DNA of 7,668 nucleotides from Deltaproteobacteria bacterium. Lineage in GTDB: Bacteria > Myxococcota_A > UBA9160 > SZUA-336. A program made the translations under genes and the position numbers. Below are positions 1 to 5,739 of the stretch, in pieces (position 1 is the first letter of the stretch; every line of letters starts with the position of its first letter). The stretch covers positions 1 to 7,668 of the forward strand of contig DAOUZG010000081.1 in NCBI GenBank assembly GCA_030665705.1. The letters run 5' to 3'. The notes below the pieces were generated by a model. It saw nothing but the letters and a program-made list of their open reading frames with translations, searched no databases and was not told the origin of the DNA.

Positions 1-815
1 GCGCCAACGGCGCCGCCTACCGCGTAGCTCCGACCGTGCTGGAGGAGCTCGGTGCCGAGGTCATCCGGGTGGGCACCGAGCCGAACGGCACGAACATCAA
101 CGAGGGGTGCGGGGCCCTGCACCCCGCAAGTGTCCTGCGTGCCGCCCGGACCTACCGCGCCGACGTGGGGATCGCGCTCGACGGCGACGCGGACCGGGTG
201 GTGCTGGTCGACGCGCCGGGCCAGATCATCGACGGAGACCGCATCCTCGCCATGTGCGCGTTCGACCTTCACGCGCGGGGCCAGCTTCGGGGGGACCGGG
301 TCGTCGGGACGGTGATGAGCAACCTGGGTCTCGAGGCGGCACTCCGGGGCCGGGGGATCGAGCTTTTGCGAACCCAGGTCGGGGACCGAAACGTCGTGGA
401 GGCGATGCGCCGCGAGAACCTCAACCTCGGCGGCGAGTCCTCCGGGCACGTCGTCTTCCGCGACCACAACACGACCTGCGACGGGATGCTCACGGCACTT
501 CAGGTCCTGGCTCTCGTCGTTCGCACCGAGCGTCCACTTGCCGAACTCGCCGCCGTCATGGAGCCCGTTCCCCAGATTCTGCGCAGCGTCCCGGTCCGCG
601 CTAAGCCCCCGCTCGAGGAGCTTCAGGAGCTGACCGCGCTGGTCGCGCGCATCGAGCAGGACCTCCGAGGAAAGGGGCGGATCCTCGTGCGCTACTCGGG
701 AACCGAGCCGATCGCGCGCGTCATGCTCGAGGGCGAGGAGGTGGGACGGCTCGGGGAGCTTGCCGAGGAGGTGTGCGCCCTGCTGCGTCGCCTCGTCGGG
801 GAGGAGGCGTCGTGA
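1..815 (+). CDS. glmM: Phosphoglucosamine mutase GlmM, 3' part (5' end outside window)
   Basis: GlmM converts glucosamine-6-phosphate to glucosamine-1-phosphate in the cytoplasm, the step before UDP-GlcNAc for peptidoglycan and LPS. The reading frame is open from base 3 with no start needed; its first residues, ANGAAYRVAPTVLEELGAEV, are the typical GlmM stretch after the first domain. About 270 residues are present of a usual ~450, so the N-terminal domain with the phosphoserine catalytic loop is missing. Visible motifs are the metal-binding DGDADR (bases 180-197), the sugar-binding GGESSGH (about 428-449) and the phosphate-binding RYSGTEP (690-710) in the C-terminal domain. The GTG at 36 lies inside the conserved stretch and is not the true start. 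The TGA stop overlaps the pdxJ start by 4 bases, so the two are probably translationally coupled. RxSGTEP and the overall match favour GlmM over other phosphohexomutases. Confidence 0.96.
   Translation, partial: ANGAAYRVAPTVLEELGAEVIRVGTEPNGTNINEGCGALHPASVLRAARTYRADVGIALDGDADRVVLVDAPGQIIDGDRILAMCAFDLHARGQLRGDRVVGTVMSNLGLEAALRGRGIELLRTQVGDRNVVEAMRRENLNLGGESSGHVVFRDHNTTCDGMLTALQVLALVVRTERPLAELAAVMEPVPQILRSVPVRAKPPLEELQELTALVARIEQDLRGKGRILVRYSGTEPIARVMLEGEEVGRLGELAEEVCALLRRLVGEEAS
798..807 (+). promoter_or_regulatory. Strong ribosome binding site of pdxJ
   Basis: GGGGAGGAGG sits at the very end of glmM, with 4 bases between AGGAGG and the GTG at 812. It supports 812 as the pdxJ start over the in-frame GTG at 773, and is the best Shine-Dalgarno sequence at any gene start in the operon. 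Confidence 0.75.
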
Positions 816-1522
816 GTCGCAGGTTGGTCGTCAACGTGGATCATGTCGCGACGGTGCGGCAGGCGCGCGGTGTCCACGACCCGGAGCCGGTGACGGCCGC
901 GAGCCTGGCGTTGCTGGGCGGTGCCAACGGGATCGTGGTGCACCTGCGCGAGGATCGCCGCCACATCCAGGACCGGGACGTGCGTCTCATCCGACAGATC
1001 GTGCACGGGTACTACTGCCTGGAGATGGCCCCGACCCCGGAGATGGTCAAGGTGGCCATCGAGGTGCGTCCCACGTCGGTCACCCTGGTCCCGGAGCGTC
1101 GGGAAGAGCTGACGACGGAGGGGGGCCTCGACGTCCGGACGAACGCGACGAAGATCGCCGAGATCGCGCGGGCCTTCGACGAGGCGCGGGTGCGCCTGTG
1201 TCTGTTCATCGACCCCGACCTGGAACAGGTCAAATCTGCACACCGCGTGGGGGCTGGGGCGGTCGAGATTCACACGGGCCGCTACGCGGAGGGCGGGCCG
1301 GCCACCCAGGACGAGTTCAACAAGATCTGCGACGCGGCGCGACTCGCGGCCAAGCTCCGGCTCGAGGTCGGCGTGGGACATGGGCTCGATTACGCCAACG
1401 TGGAGCCCCTCGTGGCGGTTCGAGAGATCGAGGAGTTCTCGATCGGGCACTCGATCGTCGCCCGCGCGATCTTTGTCGGGATGGAGCGGGCCGTCGCCGA
1501 GATGAAGGCGATTGTCGGCTAA
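812..1522 (+). CDS. pdxJ: Pyridoxine 5'-phosphate synthase PdxJ
   Basis: PdxJ condenses 3-amino-2-oxopropyl phosphate with 1-deoxy-D-xylulose-5-phosphate to pyridoxine 5'-phosphate, the last ring-forming step of the DXP-dependent vitamin B6 pathway. The 236-residue product matches the usual ~240. The GTG at 812 was chosen because the protein then starts MSRRLVVNVDHVATVRQARG, as in the family, and because a strong ribosome site lies just upstream; the frame stays open 13 codons further upstream, inside glmM. The catalytic residues known from E. coli (His45, Glu72, His193) correspond to H44 in VHLREDRRH, E71 in LEMA and H190 in GVGHGLDY. The phosphate-binding and loop motifs TTEGGLDV (101-108), EIHTGRYA (152-159) and the final SIGHSIVARA segment are intact. 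It looks fully functional and makes DXP-dependent B6 synthesis likely for this organism. Confidence 0.97.
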   Translation: MSRRLVVNVDHVATVRQARGVHDPEPVTAASLALLGGANGIVVHLREDRRHIQDRDVRLIRQIVHGYYCLEMAPTPEMVKVAIEVRPTSVTLVPERREELTTEGGLDVRTNATKIAEIARAFDEARVRLCLFIDPDLEQVKSAHRVGAGAVEIHTGRYAEGGPATQDEFNKICDAARLAAKLRLEVGVGHGLDYANVEPLVAVREIEEFSIGHSIVARAIFVGMERAVAEMKAIVG

Positions 1523-1523
1523 C

Positions 1524-1940
1524 GTGGCAGGGCTGGCAGGCTTGGGAGTGGGGCTCGTCTCGGTGCCCCGCTTCGAGCGAACGGTGAAGCGGTTCGGCAA
1601 TCGGGTGCTTCGTAGGCTCTTCCGGCCGGCTGAGATCGACTACGCAGGAAGGCGCCGGACGGGGACCGAGAGCCTCGCGGTGCGACTCGCCGCTAAGTGG
1701 GCGGGACGGGACGCCCTCCGGGGCCTCGGGTTTGACCGGGTCTCGCCCCGCGAGCTCGAGGTGGCCCGCCTTCCGACGGGCGCCCCTACGCTCGAAGCCC
1801 GTGGCCCCATCGCCGCGCGGCTGGAAGAAGAGGGCCTGCGGTTCACGGTCTCACTGACCCACGACCGGGAGCTCGCGATGGCGAGCGTCTGGCTGGAGCG
1901 TGCGCCGCGGCACGCTAGCGCTAGCCTCTCGCGCCGGTGA
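1524..1940 (+). CDS. acpS: AcpS-like (holo-ACP synthase family) protein lacking metal-binding residues
   Basis: Family and position are those of holo-[acyl-carrier-protein] synthase, which transfers 4'-phosphopantetheine from CoA to acyl carrier protein. The product is 138 residues (family ~120-135). It has the AcpS N-terminal strand GLGVGLVSVPRFE (6-18), the RLFRPAEIDY helix (31-40), the ESLAVRLAAK segment (49-58) and the C-terminal VSLTHDRELAMASV strand (109-122). The key residues are wrong, however. The Mg-binding Asp (E. coli D9, in GTDIV) is Gly10; the Mg-binding Glu (E58, in KEA) is Trp59, at exactly the same 49-residue spacing; the lysine near E58 (K62) aligns with Asp63; and the GTG loop is altered. 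Phosphopantetheinyl transfer is therefore doubtful. The GTG at 1524, 1 base after the pdxJ stop, is preferred; a TTG at 1512 would add four residues. No clear ribosome site is seen. The stop overlaps nnr by 4 bases. The frame is intact, so it is annotated as a gene, not a pseudogene. Confidence 0.82.
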   Translation: MAGLAGLGVGLVSVPRFERTVKRFGNRVLRRLFRPAEIDYAGRRRTGTESLAVRLAAKWAGRDALRGLGFDRVSPRELEVARLPTGAPTLEARGPIAARLEEEGLRFTVSLTHDRELAMASVWLERAPRHASASLSRR

Positions 1941-3526
1941 ACGCACACGAGCTCGACTTGCAGGGCTGGCCCTGTCCCACGGCGGAGGAGATGCGCCGCG
2001 CCGATCGGCACGCCATCGAGGCGCTTGGTCTGCCCGCCCGTCTGCTGATGGAGAACGCGGGCCGCGCCGTGGCCACCGCGATCCTGCGGCAGTTCCCGCG
2101 TATCCGAAGGCCCCTGGTCCTGTGCGGGTCCGGGAACAACGGCGGCGACGGCTTCGTGGTGGCGCGCATCCTGCGCGAACGCGACGACCGGATCCGCCCC
2201 GTCGTGAGGATCTTCGGAGACCGAGCGCGCATGTCCGAAGAGTCACGCTCGAACCTCGAGCTCCTGCTGCGAACGGGGGCGGAGGTCGCCTTCGGCGACG
2301 AGAAGGGCGACCTGCAGCTTCTCCTTGCACACGCAGACGCGGTGATCGATGCCGTCTTCGGGGTGGGCCTCGAGCGCCCCGTGACGGGAGAGCTCGCGGA
2401 GATCTTCAGTGCCGTCTCGGAGCTCGCGGTTCCGGTCATCGCGATCGACGTCCCCTCGGGCGTGTCGAGCGACACGGGGGCCAGGCTCGGGGCCGAAATT
2501 CGTGCGGACCTCATCGTGACCCTCGGGCTCCCCAAGCTGGGGCTCGCGGTCCGTCCCCTGGAGGCCGAGCTCCTCGTGGCGGACATCGGTCTCCCAGCCG
2601 AAAGCCTCGTGGAAGCTGGGATCCACCAGCGCGTCCTCACGCCGGAGGCGGCGGGGCGGCTCTTGCCCCCTCGGCCGCTGGACGGTCACAAGGGAACCTT
2701 CGGTCACGTCCTCGTGATCGCGGGCTCGGCGGGGAAGACCGGAGCGGCGTGCCTCTCGGCCGAAGGCGCCGTGCGGGGGGGTGCGGGCCTGGTCACCGTT
2801 GCCATTGCAGCGGACCTGAACCCGGTCCTCGAGGAGAAGCTCACCGAAGCAATGACGATTCCGATTCCCTCCTCGCTCGACGGTGCGTTGGGCGAGGATG
2901 CCGCCGCCCTTCTCGGGCGTGAGGCCTCGGCGCGAGACGCCCTCGTTGTGGGACCTGGCCTCGGGACGCGGCCCGAGACCGTGCGGCTCCTCGAGCGCCT
3001 CCTCCCGCAGCTGGCGCTTCCCACCGTGATCGATGCCGACGGTCTGAACGCTTTTGCCGGACGCCCCGAGACGCTCCGAACGAAGGCCCCCCGCATCCTG
3101 ACGCCCCACCCGGGCGAGATGTCCAAGCTGCTCGGATGCTCGGTGGGGGAAGTCCAGGAGGACCGGGTCCGCGCGGCGCGCGCTCTCTCCCGACAGACGG
3201 GAGCCGTCGTGATTCTCAAGGGCGCACGCAGCGTCATTGCCGAGCCGAACGGTGAGGTGCGGATCAATGTCCCGGGAGGGCCCGGTCTCGCGACGGGAGG
3301 GACAGGAGACGTTCTGGCAGGGCTTTTGGGAGCCCTTCTCGCCCAGGGCTGTTCTGCTTTCGATGCAGCGTCCCTGGGAACCCATTTGCACGGTCTCGCG
3401 GGGGGAGAGCTGGGGCCCGTGGGGGGCACAGCCGGAGAGGTCGCGGCCCTGCTGCCCGAGGTGTGGGCGAGCCTCGACAACCCGGAGAAGGCGGATGGTG
3501 GCGGAGATCTTCGTCGATTCGTGTAG
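1937..3526 (+). CDS. nnr: Bifunctional NAD(P)H-hydrate repair enzyme (epimerase + ADP-dependent dehydratase)
   Basis: A cytoplasmic repair enzyme of 529 residues, the normal length for the fused form. The N-terminal YjeF_N domain (about 15-225) epimerises R- to S-NAD(P)HX; it shows LLMENAGRAVA (36-46), the CGSGNNGGDGFVVARIL loop (63-79), DAVFGVGLERPVTG (138-151) and AIDVPSG with D171. The C-terminal ribokinase-like domain (about 230-515) dehydrates S-NAD(P)HX using ADP; it shows HKGTFGHVLVIAGS (251-264), VVGPGLG (337-343), DADGLNAF (366-373), TPHPGE (389-394), VVILKGA (424-430) and the nucleotide-site LATGGTGDVLAG (451-462). Just before that motif the common G-N-P-G reads G-G-P-G (447-450), a small deviation. 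The start is the GTG at 1937, which overlaps the acpS stop (GTGA) without a visible Shine-Dalgarno, so translation probably depends on coupling. The last 32 bases overlap tsaE. Confidence 0.96.
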   Translation: MNAHELDLQGWPCPTAEEMRRADRHAIEALGLPARLLMENAGRAVATAILRQFPRIRRPLVLCGSGNNGGDGFVVARILRERDDRIRPVVRIFGDRARMSEESRSNLELLLRTGAEVAFGDEKGDLQLLLAHADAVIDAVFGVGLERPVTGELAEIFSAVSELAVPVIAIDVPSGVSSDTGARLGAEIRADLIVTLGLPKLGLAVRPLEAELLVADIGLPAESLVEAGIHQRVLTPEAAGRLLPPRPLDGHKGTFGHVLVIAGSAGKTGAACLSAEGAVRGGAGLVTVAIAADLNPVLEEKLTEAMTIPIPSSLDGALGEDAAALLGREASARDALVVGPGLGTRPETVRLLERLLPQLALPTVIDADGLNAFAGRPETLRTKAPRILTPHPGEMSKLLGCSVGEVQEDRVRAARALSRQTGAVVILKGARSVIAEPNGEVRINVPGGPGLATGGTGDVLAGLLGALLAQGCSAFDAASLGTHLHGLAGGELGPVGGTAGEVAALLPEVWASLDNPEKADGGGDLRRFV

Positions 3527-3974
3527 CCCCGAGGAGACCCGAAGCTTGGGCGCGAGACTGGGCGAGGAGGTCCGAGAGGGGGACGTGATTGCGCTCCAGG
3601 GACCGCTCGGCGCGGGAAAGACCTGTCTCGTGCAGGGGATTGCCCGGGGGCTCGGGGTCGACCCGCAGGTCCCGGTGACGAGCCCGACGTTTACGCTGGT
3701 GGGCGAGTATCCGAGCCGGATTCCCCTGCGGCACGCGGACTTCTACCGGGTCGAGGACTCCCGCCGCCTGGATGACGCCGGGTTTCGGGACCTGCTGGAC
3801 GGAAAAGGGGTCCTCGTGGTGGAGTGGCCCGAACGGTTTCCGGACGCGCTTCCCGAGGAGAGACTCGAAATCCGAATCGAGATTCGGTCAGAATGCGAAC
3901 GCCGACTCACGCTTCGGGCGCACGGGCCCCGGGCAGAGGGGCGACTGAGGAGGATGCAGGAGCGGTGGCGCTGA
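3495..3974 (+). CDS. tsaE: tRNA t6A biosynthesis ATPase TsaE
   Basis: TsaE is the P-loop ATPase that works with TsaB, TsaD and TsaC to form N6-threonylcarbamoyladenosine at position 37 of ANN-decoding tRNAs in the cytoplasm. The protein is 159 residues, usual for the family. It shows the Walker A GPLGAGKT (36-43), the switch motif [12 protein letters not shown] (61-72), HADFYRVED (80-88) with the conserved Asp82, and the VEWPERF motif (109-115). The residue before LGAGKT is Pro rather than the frequent Asp (GDLGAGKT). The ATG at 3495 was chosen for family length and the purine-rich GGAGAAGG just upstream; GTG at 3498 is a close alternative. This is the only ATG start among the operon genes whose starts are visible. 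It overlaps nnr by 32 bases and lysC by 10. The C-terminal tail is Arg-rich (149-159). Confidence 0.95.
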   Translation: MVAEIFVDSCSPEETRSLGARLGEEVREGDVIALQGPLGAGKTCLVQGIARGLGVDPQVPVTSPTFTLVGEYPSRIPLRHADFYRVEDSRRLDDAGFRDLLDGKGVLVVEWPERFPDALPEERLEIRIEIRSECERRLTLRAHGPRAEGRLRRMQERWR

Positions 3975-5203
3975 TTGTTCAGAAGTTCGGTGGGACGTCG
4001 GTGGCTGACGTGGATCGGATCCGACACGTCGCGCAGCGGGTGGTGGATACGCAGAAGGCGGGCAACGACGTGGTCGTGGTGGTCTCGGCGATGGCGGGGG
4101 AGACGGACCGGCTGGTCGGCCTGACGCGTTCCTTTGGTGCCGAGGCGAATCCGCGCGAGTACGACGTGGTCGTCTCTACGGGGGAGCAACAGACGATCGG
4201 GCTGCTTGCCATGGCGATTCAGGAGCTCGGGGTTCCGGCCCGCTCCTTTACCGGAAGCCAGGTGAGGATCCACACGGACGAAGCACACGCCCGCGCCCGG
4301 ATCGCCTCAATCGACACCGAGCGAATTCGCAAGGAGCTGGCCCGCGGTTGGGTGGTCGTTGTCCCCGGCTTTCAGGGAATCGATTCCGAGGGCGACATCA
4401 CAACCCTCGGTCGTGGGGGCTCCGACACCAGCGCCGTGGCGGTTGCAGCCGCGCTCGGCGCAGATGTCTGCGAGATCCTCACCGATGTCGCGGGTGTGTT
4501 CACGAGCGATCCGAACGTCGTCCCCAATGCGCGCAAGCTCGACCGCATCTCGTACGAGGAGATGCTCGAGATGGCGAGCCTCGGGGCGAAGGTGTTACAG
4601 ATCCGCTCCGTCAAGTTCGGAAAGCGCTACGGAATTCCCATTCACGTGCGCAGCACTTTCAGCACCGACGAAGGAACCTGGGTGGTACCGGAGGACGAGA
4701 TCATGGAAAGCCTGGTCGTCTCGGGAGTGACCTACAACCGCAACGAAGCAAAGGTGACGATGTTCGGTGTGCCCGACCGTCCGGGCGTCGCCACGCAGGT
4801 GTTTGCACCGATCTCCGAAGCCGGGGTCGTGATCGACATGATCGTGCAGAACGTCTCGACCCAGGGGTTGACCGATATCACCTTCACGGTTCCCCGTGGC
4901 GACCTCGAGAAGGCGCTTCCGATCGTCCGCGGCGTTGCGGACGAGATCGGGGCCGCGGGCGTCACCCAGGACTCCTCGATCGCGAAGGTCTCCGTCGTGG
5001 GGCTCGGAATGAGGGATCACGCCGGGGTTGCCGGGCAGATGTTCCGGGCGCTGGCCGAGGAGGGGATCAACATCCAGATGATCAGCACCTCCGAGATCAA
5101 GATCTCGGTGGTGATCGAGGAGAAGTACACGGAGCTCGCCTGTCGGACGCTGCACGACGCGTTCGGTCTCGGTCTCGACGAGCTCGCGACCGCCGAGCCG
5201 TGA
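3965..5203 (+). CDS. lysC: Aspartate kinase LysC
   Basis: LysC phosphorylates L-aspartate with ATP, the first committed step to lysine, diaminopimelate, threonine and methionine. The 412-residue monofunctional protein matches the family (~405-412). The kinase domain has KFGGTSV (7-13), [15 protein letters not shown] (36-50), STGEQQT (71-77), PGFQGID (134-140), the nucleotide/substrate motif [12 protein letters not shown] (146-157) and [15 protein letters not shown] (172-186). Two ACT domains follow: one from about 263 ([13 protein letters not shown]), with the effector-site VQNVS at 294-298, and one from about 341 ([15 protein letters not shown]), with [13 protein letters not shown] (371-383). 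This arrangement usually means feedback inhibition by lysine and/or threonine. The start is the GTG at 3965, because the product then opens [13 protein letters not shown]; upstream codons in the same frame overlap tsaE and encode unrelated residues. Purine-rich GAGGAGG (3947-3953) and AGGAG (3958-3962) lie upstream. The stop overlaps the next gene by 4 bases. Confidence 0.97.
   Translation: MALIVQKFGGTSVADVDRIRHVAQRVVDTQKAGNDVVVVVSAMAGETDRLVGLTRSFGAEANPREYDVVVSTGEQQTIGLLAMAIQELGVPARSFTGSQVRIHTDEAHARARIASIDTERIRKELARGWVVVVPGFQGIDSEGDITTLGRGGSDTSAVAVAAALGADVCEILTDVAGVFTSDPNVVPNARKLDRISYEEMLEMASLGAKVLQIRSVKFGKRYGIPIHVRSTFSTDEGTWVVPEDEIMESLVVSGVTYNRNEAKVTMFGVPDRPGVATQVFAPISEAGVVIDMIVQNVSTQGLTDITFTVPRGDLEKALPIVRGVADEIGAAGVTQDSSIAKVSVVGLGMRDHAGVAGQMFRALAEEGINIQMISTSEIKISVVIEEKYTELACRTLHDAFGLGLDELATAEP
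4690..4695 (+). promoter_or_regulatory. Internal Shine-Dalgarno within lysC
   Basis: GGAGGA, 7 bases before the ATG at 4703. It encodes part of the inter-domain linker PEDEIM, so purine richness could also come from the Glu/Asp codons. Its position fits initiation of an ACT-only LysC subunit. Confidence 0.4.
4703..5203 (+). CDS. lysC: Possible internal-start product: LysC beta (regulatory ACT) subunit
   Basis: Within lysC an in-frame ATG at 4703 (Met247) is preceded by GGAGGA (4690-4695) with a 7-base spacer, a better ribosome site than that of full-length lysC. The product would be 166 residues beginning [20 protein letters not shown] and containing only the two ACT domains. In Corynebacterium glutamicum and Bacillus subtilis, lysC is known to make such a beta subunit from the equivalent place, giving an alpha2beta2 enzyme. 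That the site is used here is inference: the Met is also common in single-subunit LysC proteins. Confidence 0.4.
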   Translation: MESLVVSGVTYNRNEAKVTMFGVPDRPGVATQVFAPISEAGVVIDMIVQNVSTQGLTDITFTVPRGDLEKALPIVRGVADEIGAAGVTQDSSIAKVSVVGLGMRDHAGVAGQMFRALAEEGINIQMISTSEIKISVVIEEKYTELACRTLHDAFGLGLDELATAEP

Positions 5204-5667
5204 CCCCCCGCGTTCCGGACGCCCGGGCCGCTCGTCTTCTCGGCCTGGCCGTGGTCGCCCTGCTCGGCCTGAGGTTCGGGCTCCCCCCGAGCGCACCTGG
5301 CGAGATCTCCGTGGTCGACCGCGGCACCGGCTGTGTGCTCGGGGAGGCGAGCGCCGGCGAGCGCTGCTCCTGCGACCGGATTCCCGCGCGCGTGCGGTGG
5401 GTCCTGGGGCTCCCGCTTCCACTGAACGAGATCGGGGTCGATGGGCTCGATCTGCTTCCGGGCATCGGGCCCGTGCGGGCCGAAGCGATTGCGCGGGACC
5501 GTGCGCGACGCGGGCCGTTTGCAAGCGTCGAGGACCTCACTCGCGTCGAAGGGATCGGCCCCGGGACGGTGGAGCGCCTCCGTGGTTTGCTCGTGGTAGG
5601 AGGTGCTGGCTGCAGCACAGGCGCCGATCTGGACGGGCGCGCGGACGGGCAGATTCTGCTTGACTGA
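5200..5667 (+). CDS. Membrane-anchored helix-hairpin-helix protein, ComEA-like
   Basis: A 155-residue protein with a short positively charged N-terminus, one hydrophobic segment (about 10-28, [18 protein letters not shown]), a linker, and a C-terminal ComEA-type double helix-hairpin-helix domain (about 75-135). The two hairpins are [16 protein letters not shown] (85-100) and [15 protein letters not shown] (116-130), joined by [14 protein letters not shown] as in ComEA. ComEA proteins bind double-stranded DNA non-specifically outside the inner membrane during natural transformation; an N-in, C-out topology would fit here. The linker carries C45 and a CSCD motif (56-59), and C138 follows the domain, so disulfides outside the membrane are possible. 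The GTG at 5200 overlaps the lysC stop by 4 bases; no good ribosome site is seen, suggesting coupling. Small HHH proteins also occur outside competence, so the DNA uptake role is inference; no other competence gene is visible. Confidence 0.78.
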   Translation: MTPRVPDARAARLLGLAVVALLGLRFGLPPSAPGEISVVDRGTGCVLGEASAGERCSCDRIPARVRWVLGLPLPLNEIGVDGLDLLPGIGPVRAEAIARDRARRGPFASVEDLTRVEGIGPGTVERLRGLLVVGGAGCSTGADLDGRADGQILLD

Positions 5668-5739
5668 GGAAAGTAATCACAGTCGCCCGCAGTGGGTCCG
5701 GGTTCTCGGCGCTGATCGTTCCTGACGCGCGCAGCTCGG

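Noticed and set aside
692..1600. Long minus-strand open frame (302 codons) opposite pdxJ
   Set aside because: It lies fully antisense to a well-supported gene, has no recognisable domain and is Arg/His/Pro-rich, as expected from the reverse frame of high-GC coding DNA.
1900..2922. 340-codon plus-strand frame across the acpS/nnr junction
   Set aside because: Dominated by Arg, Gly, Pro and Ala with no motif; nnr in the neighbouring frame explains the coding signal.
2243..3391. 382-codon minus-strand open frame opposite nnr
   Set aside because: nnr is intact with all motifs on the plus strand; the antisense product is Arg/Glu/Gly-rich without any family signature, so it is a shadow frame.
3495..3974. 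TsaE Walker A has Pro (GPLGAGKT) where Asp is frequent
   Set aside because: The P-loop Gly, Lys and Thr are intact, and GPLGAGKT occurs in other TsaE proteins as far as I know, so this is ordinary variation.
4595..5524. 309-codon minus-strand open frame opposite lysC and the HHH gene
   Set aside because: It spans two well-supported plus-strand genes and has the composition of a GC-driven shadow frame.
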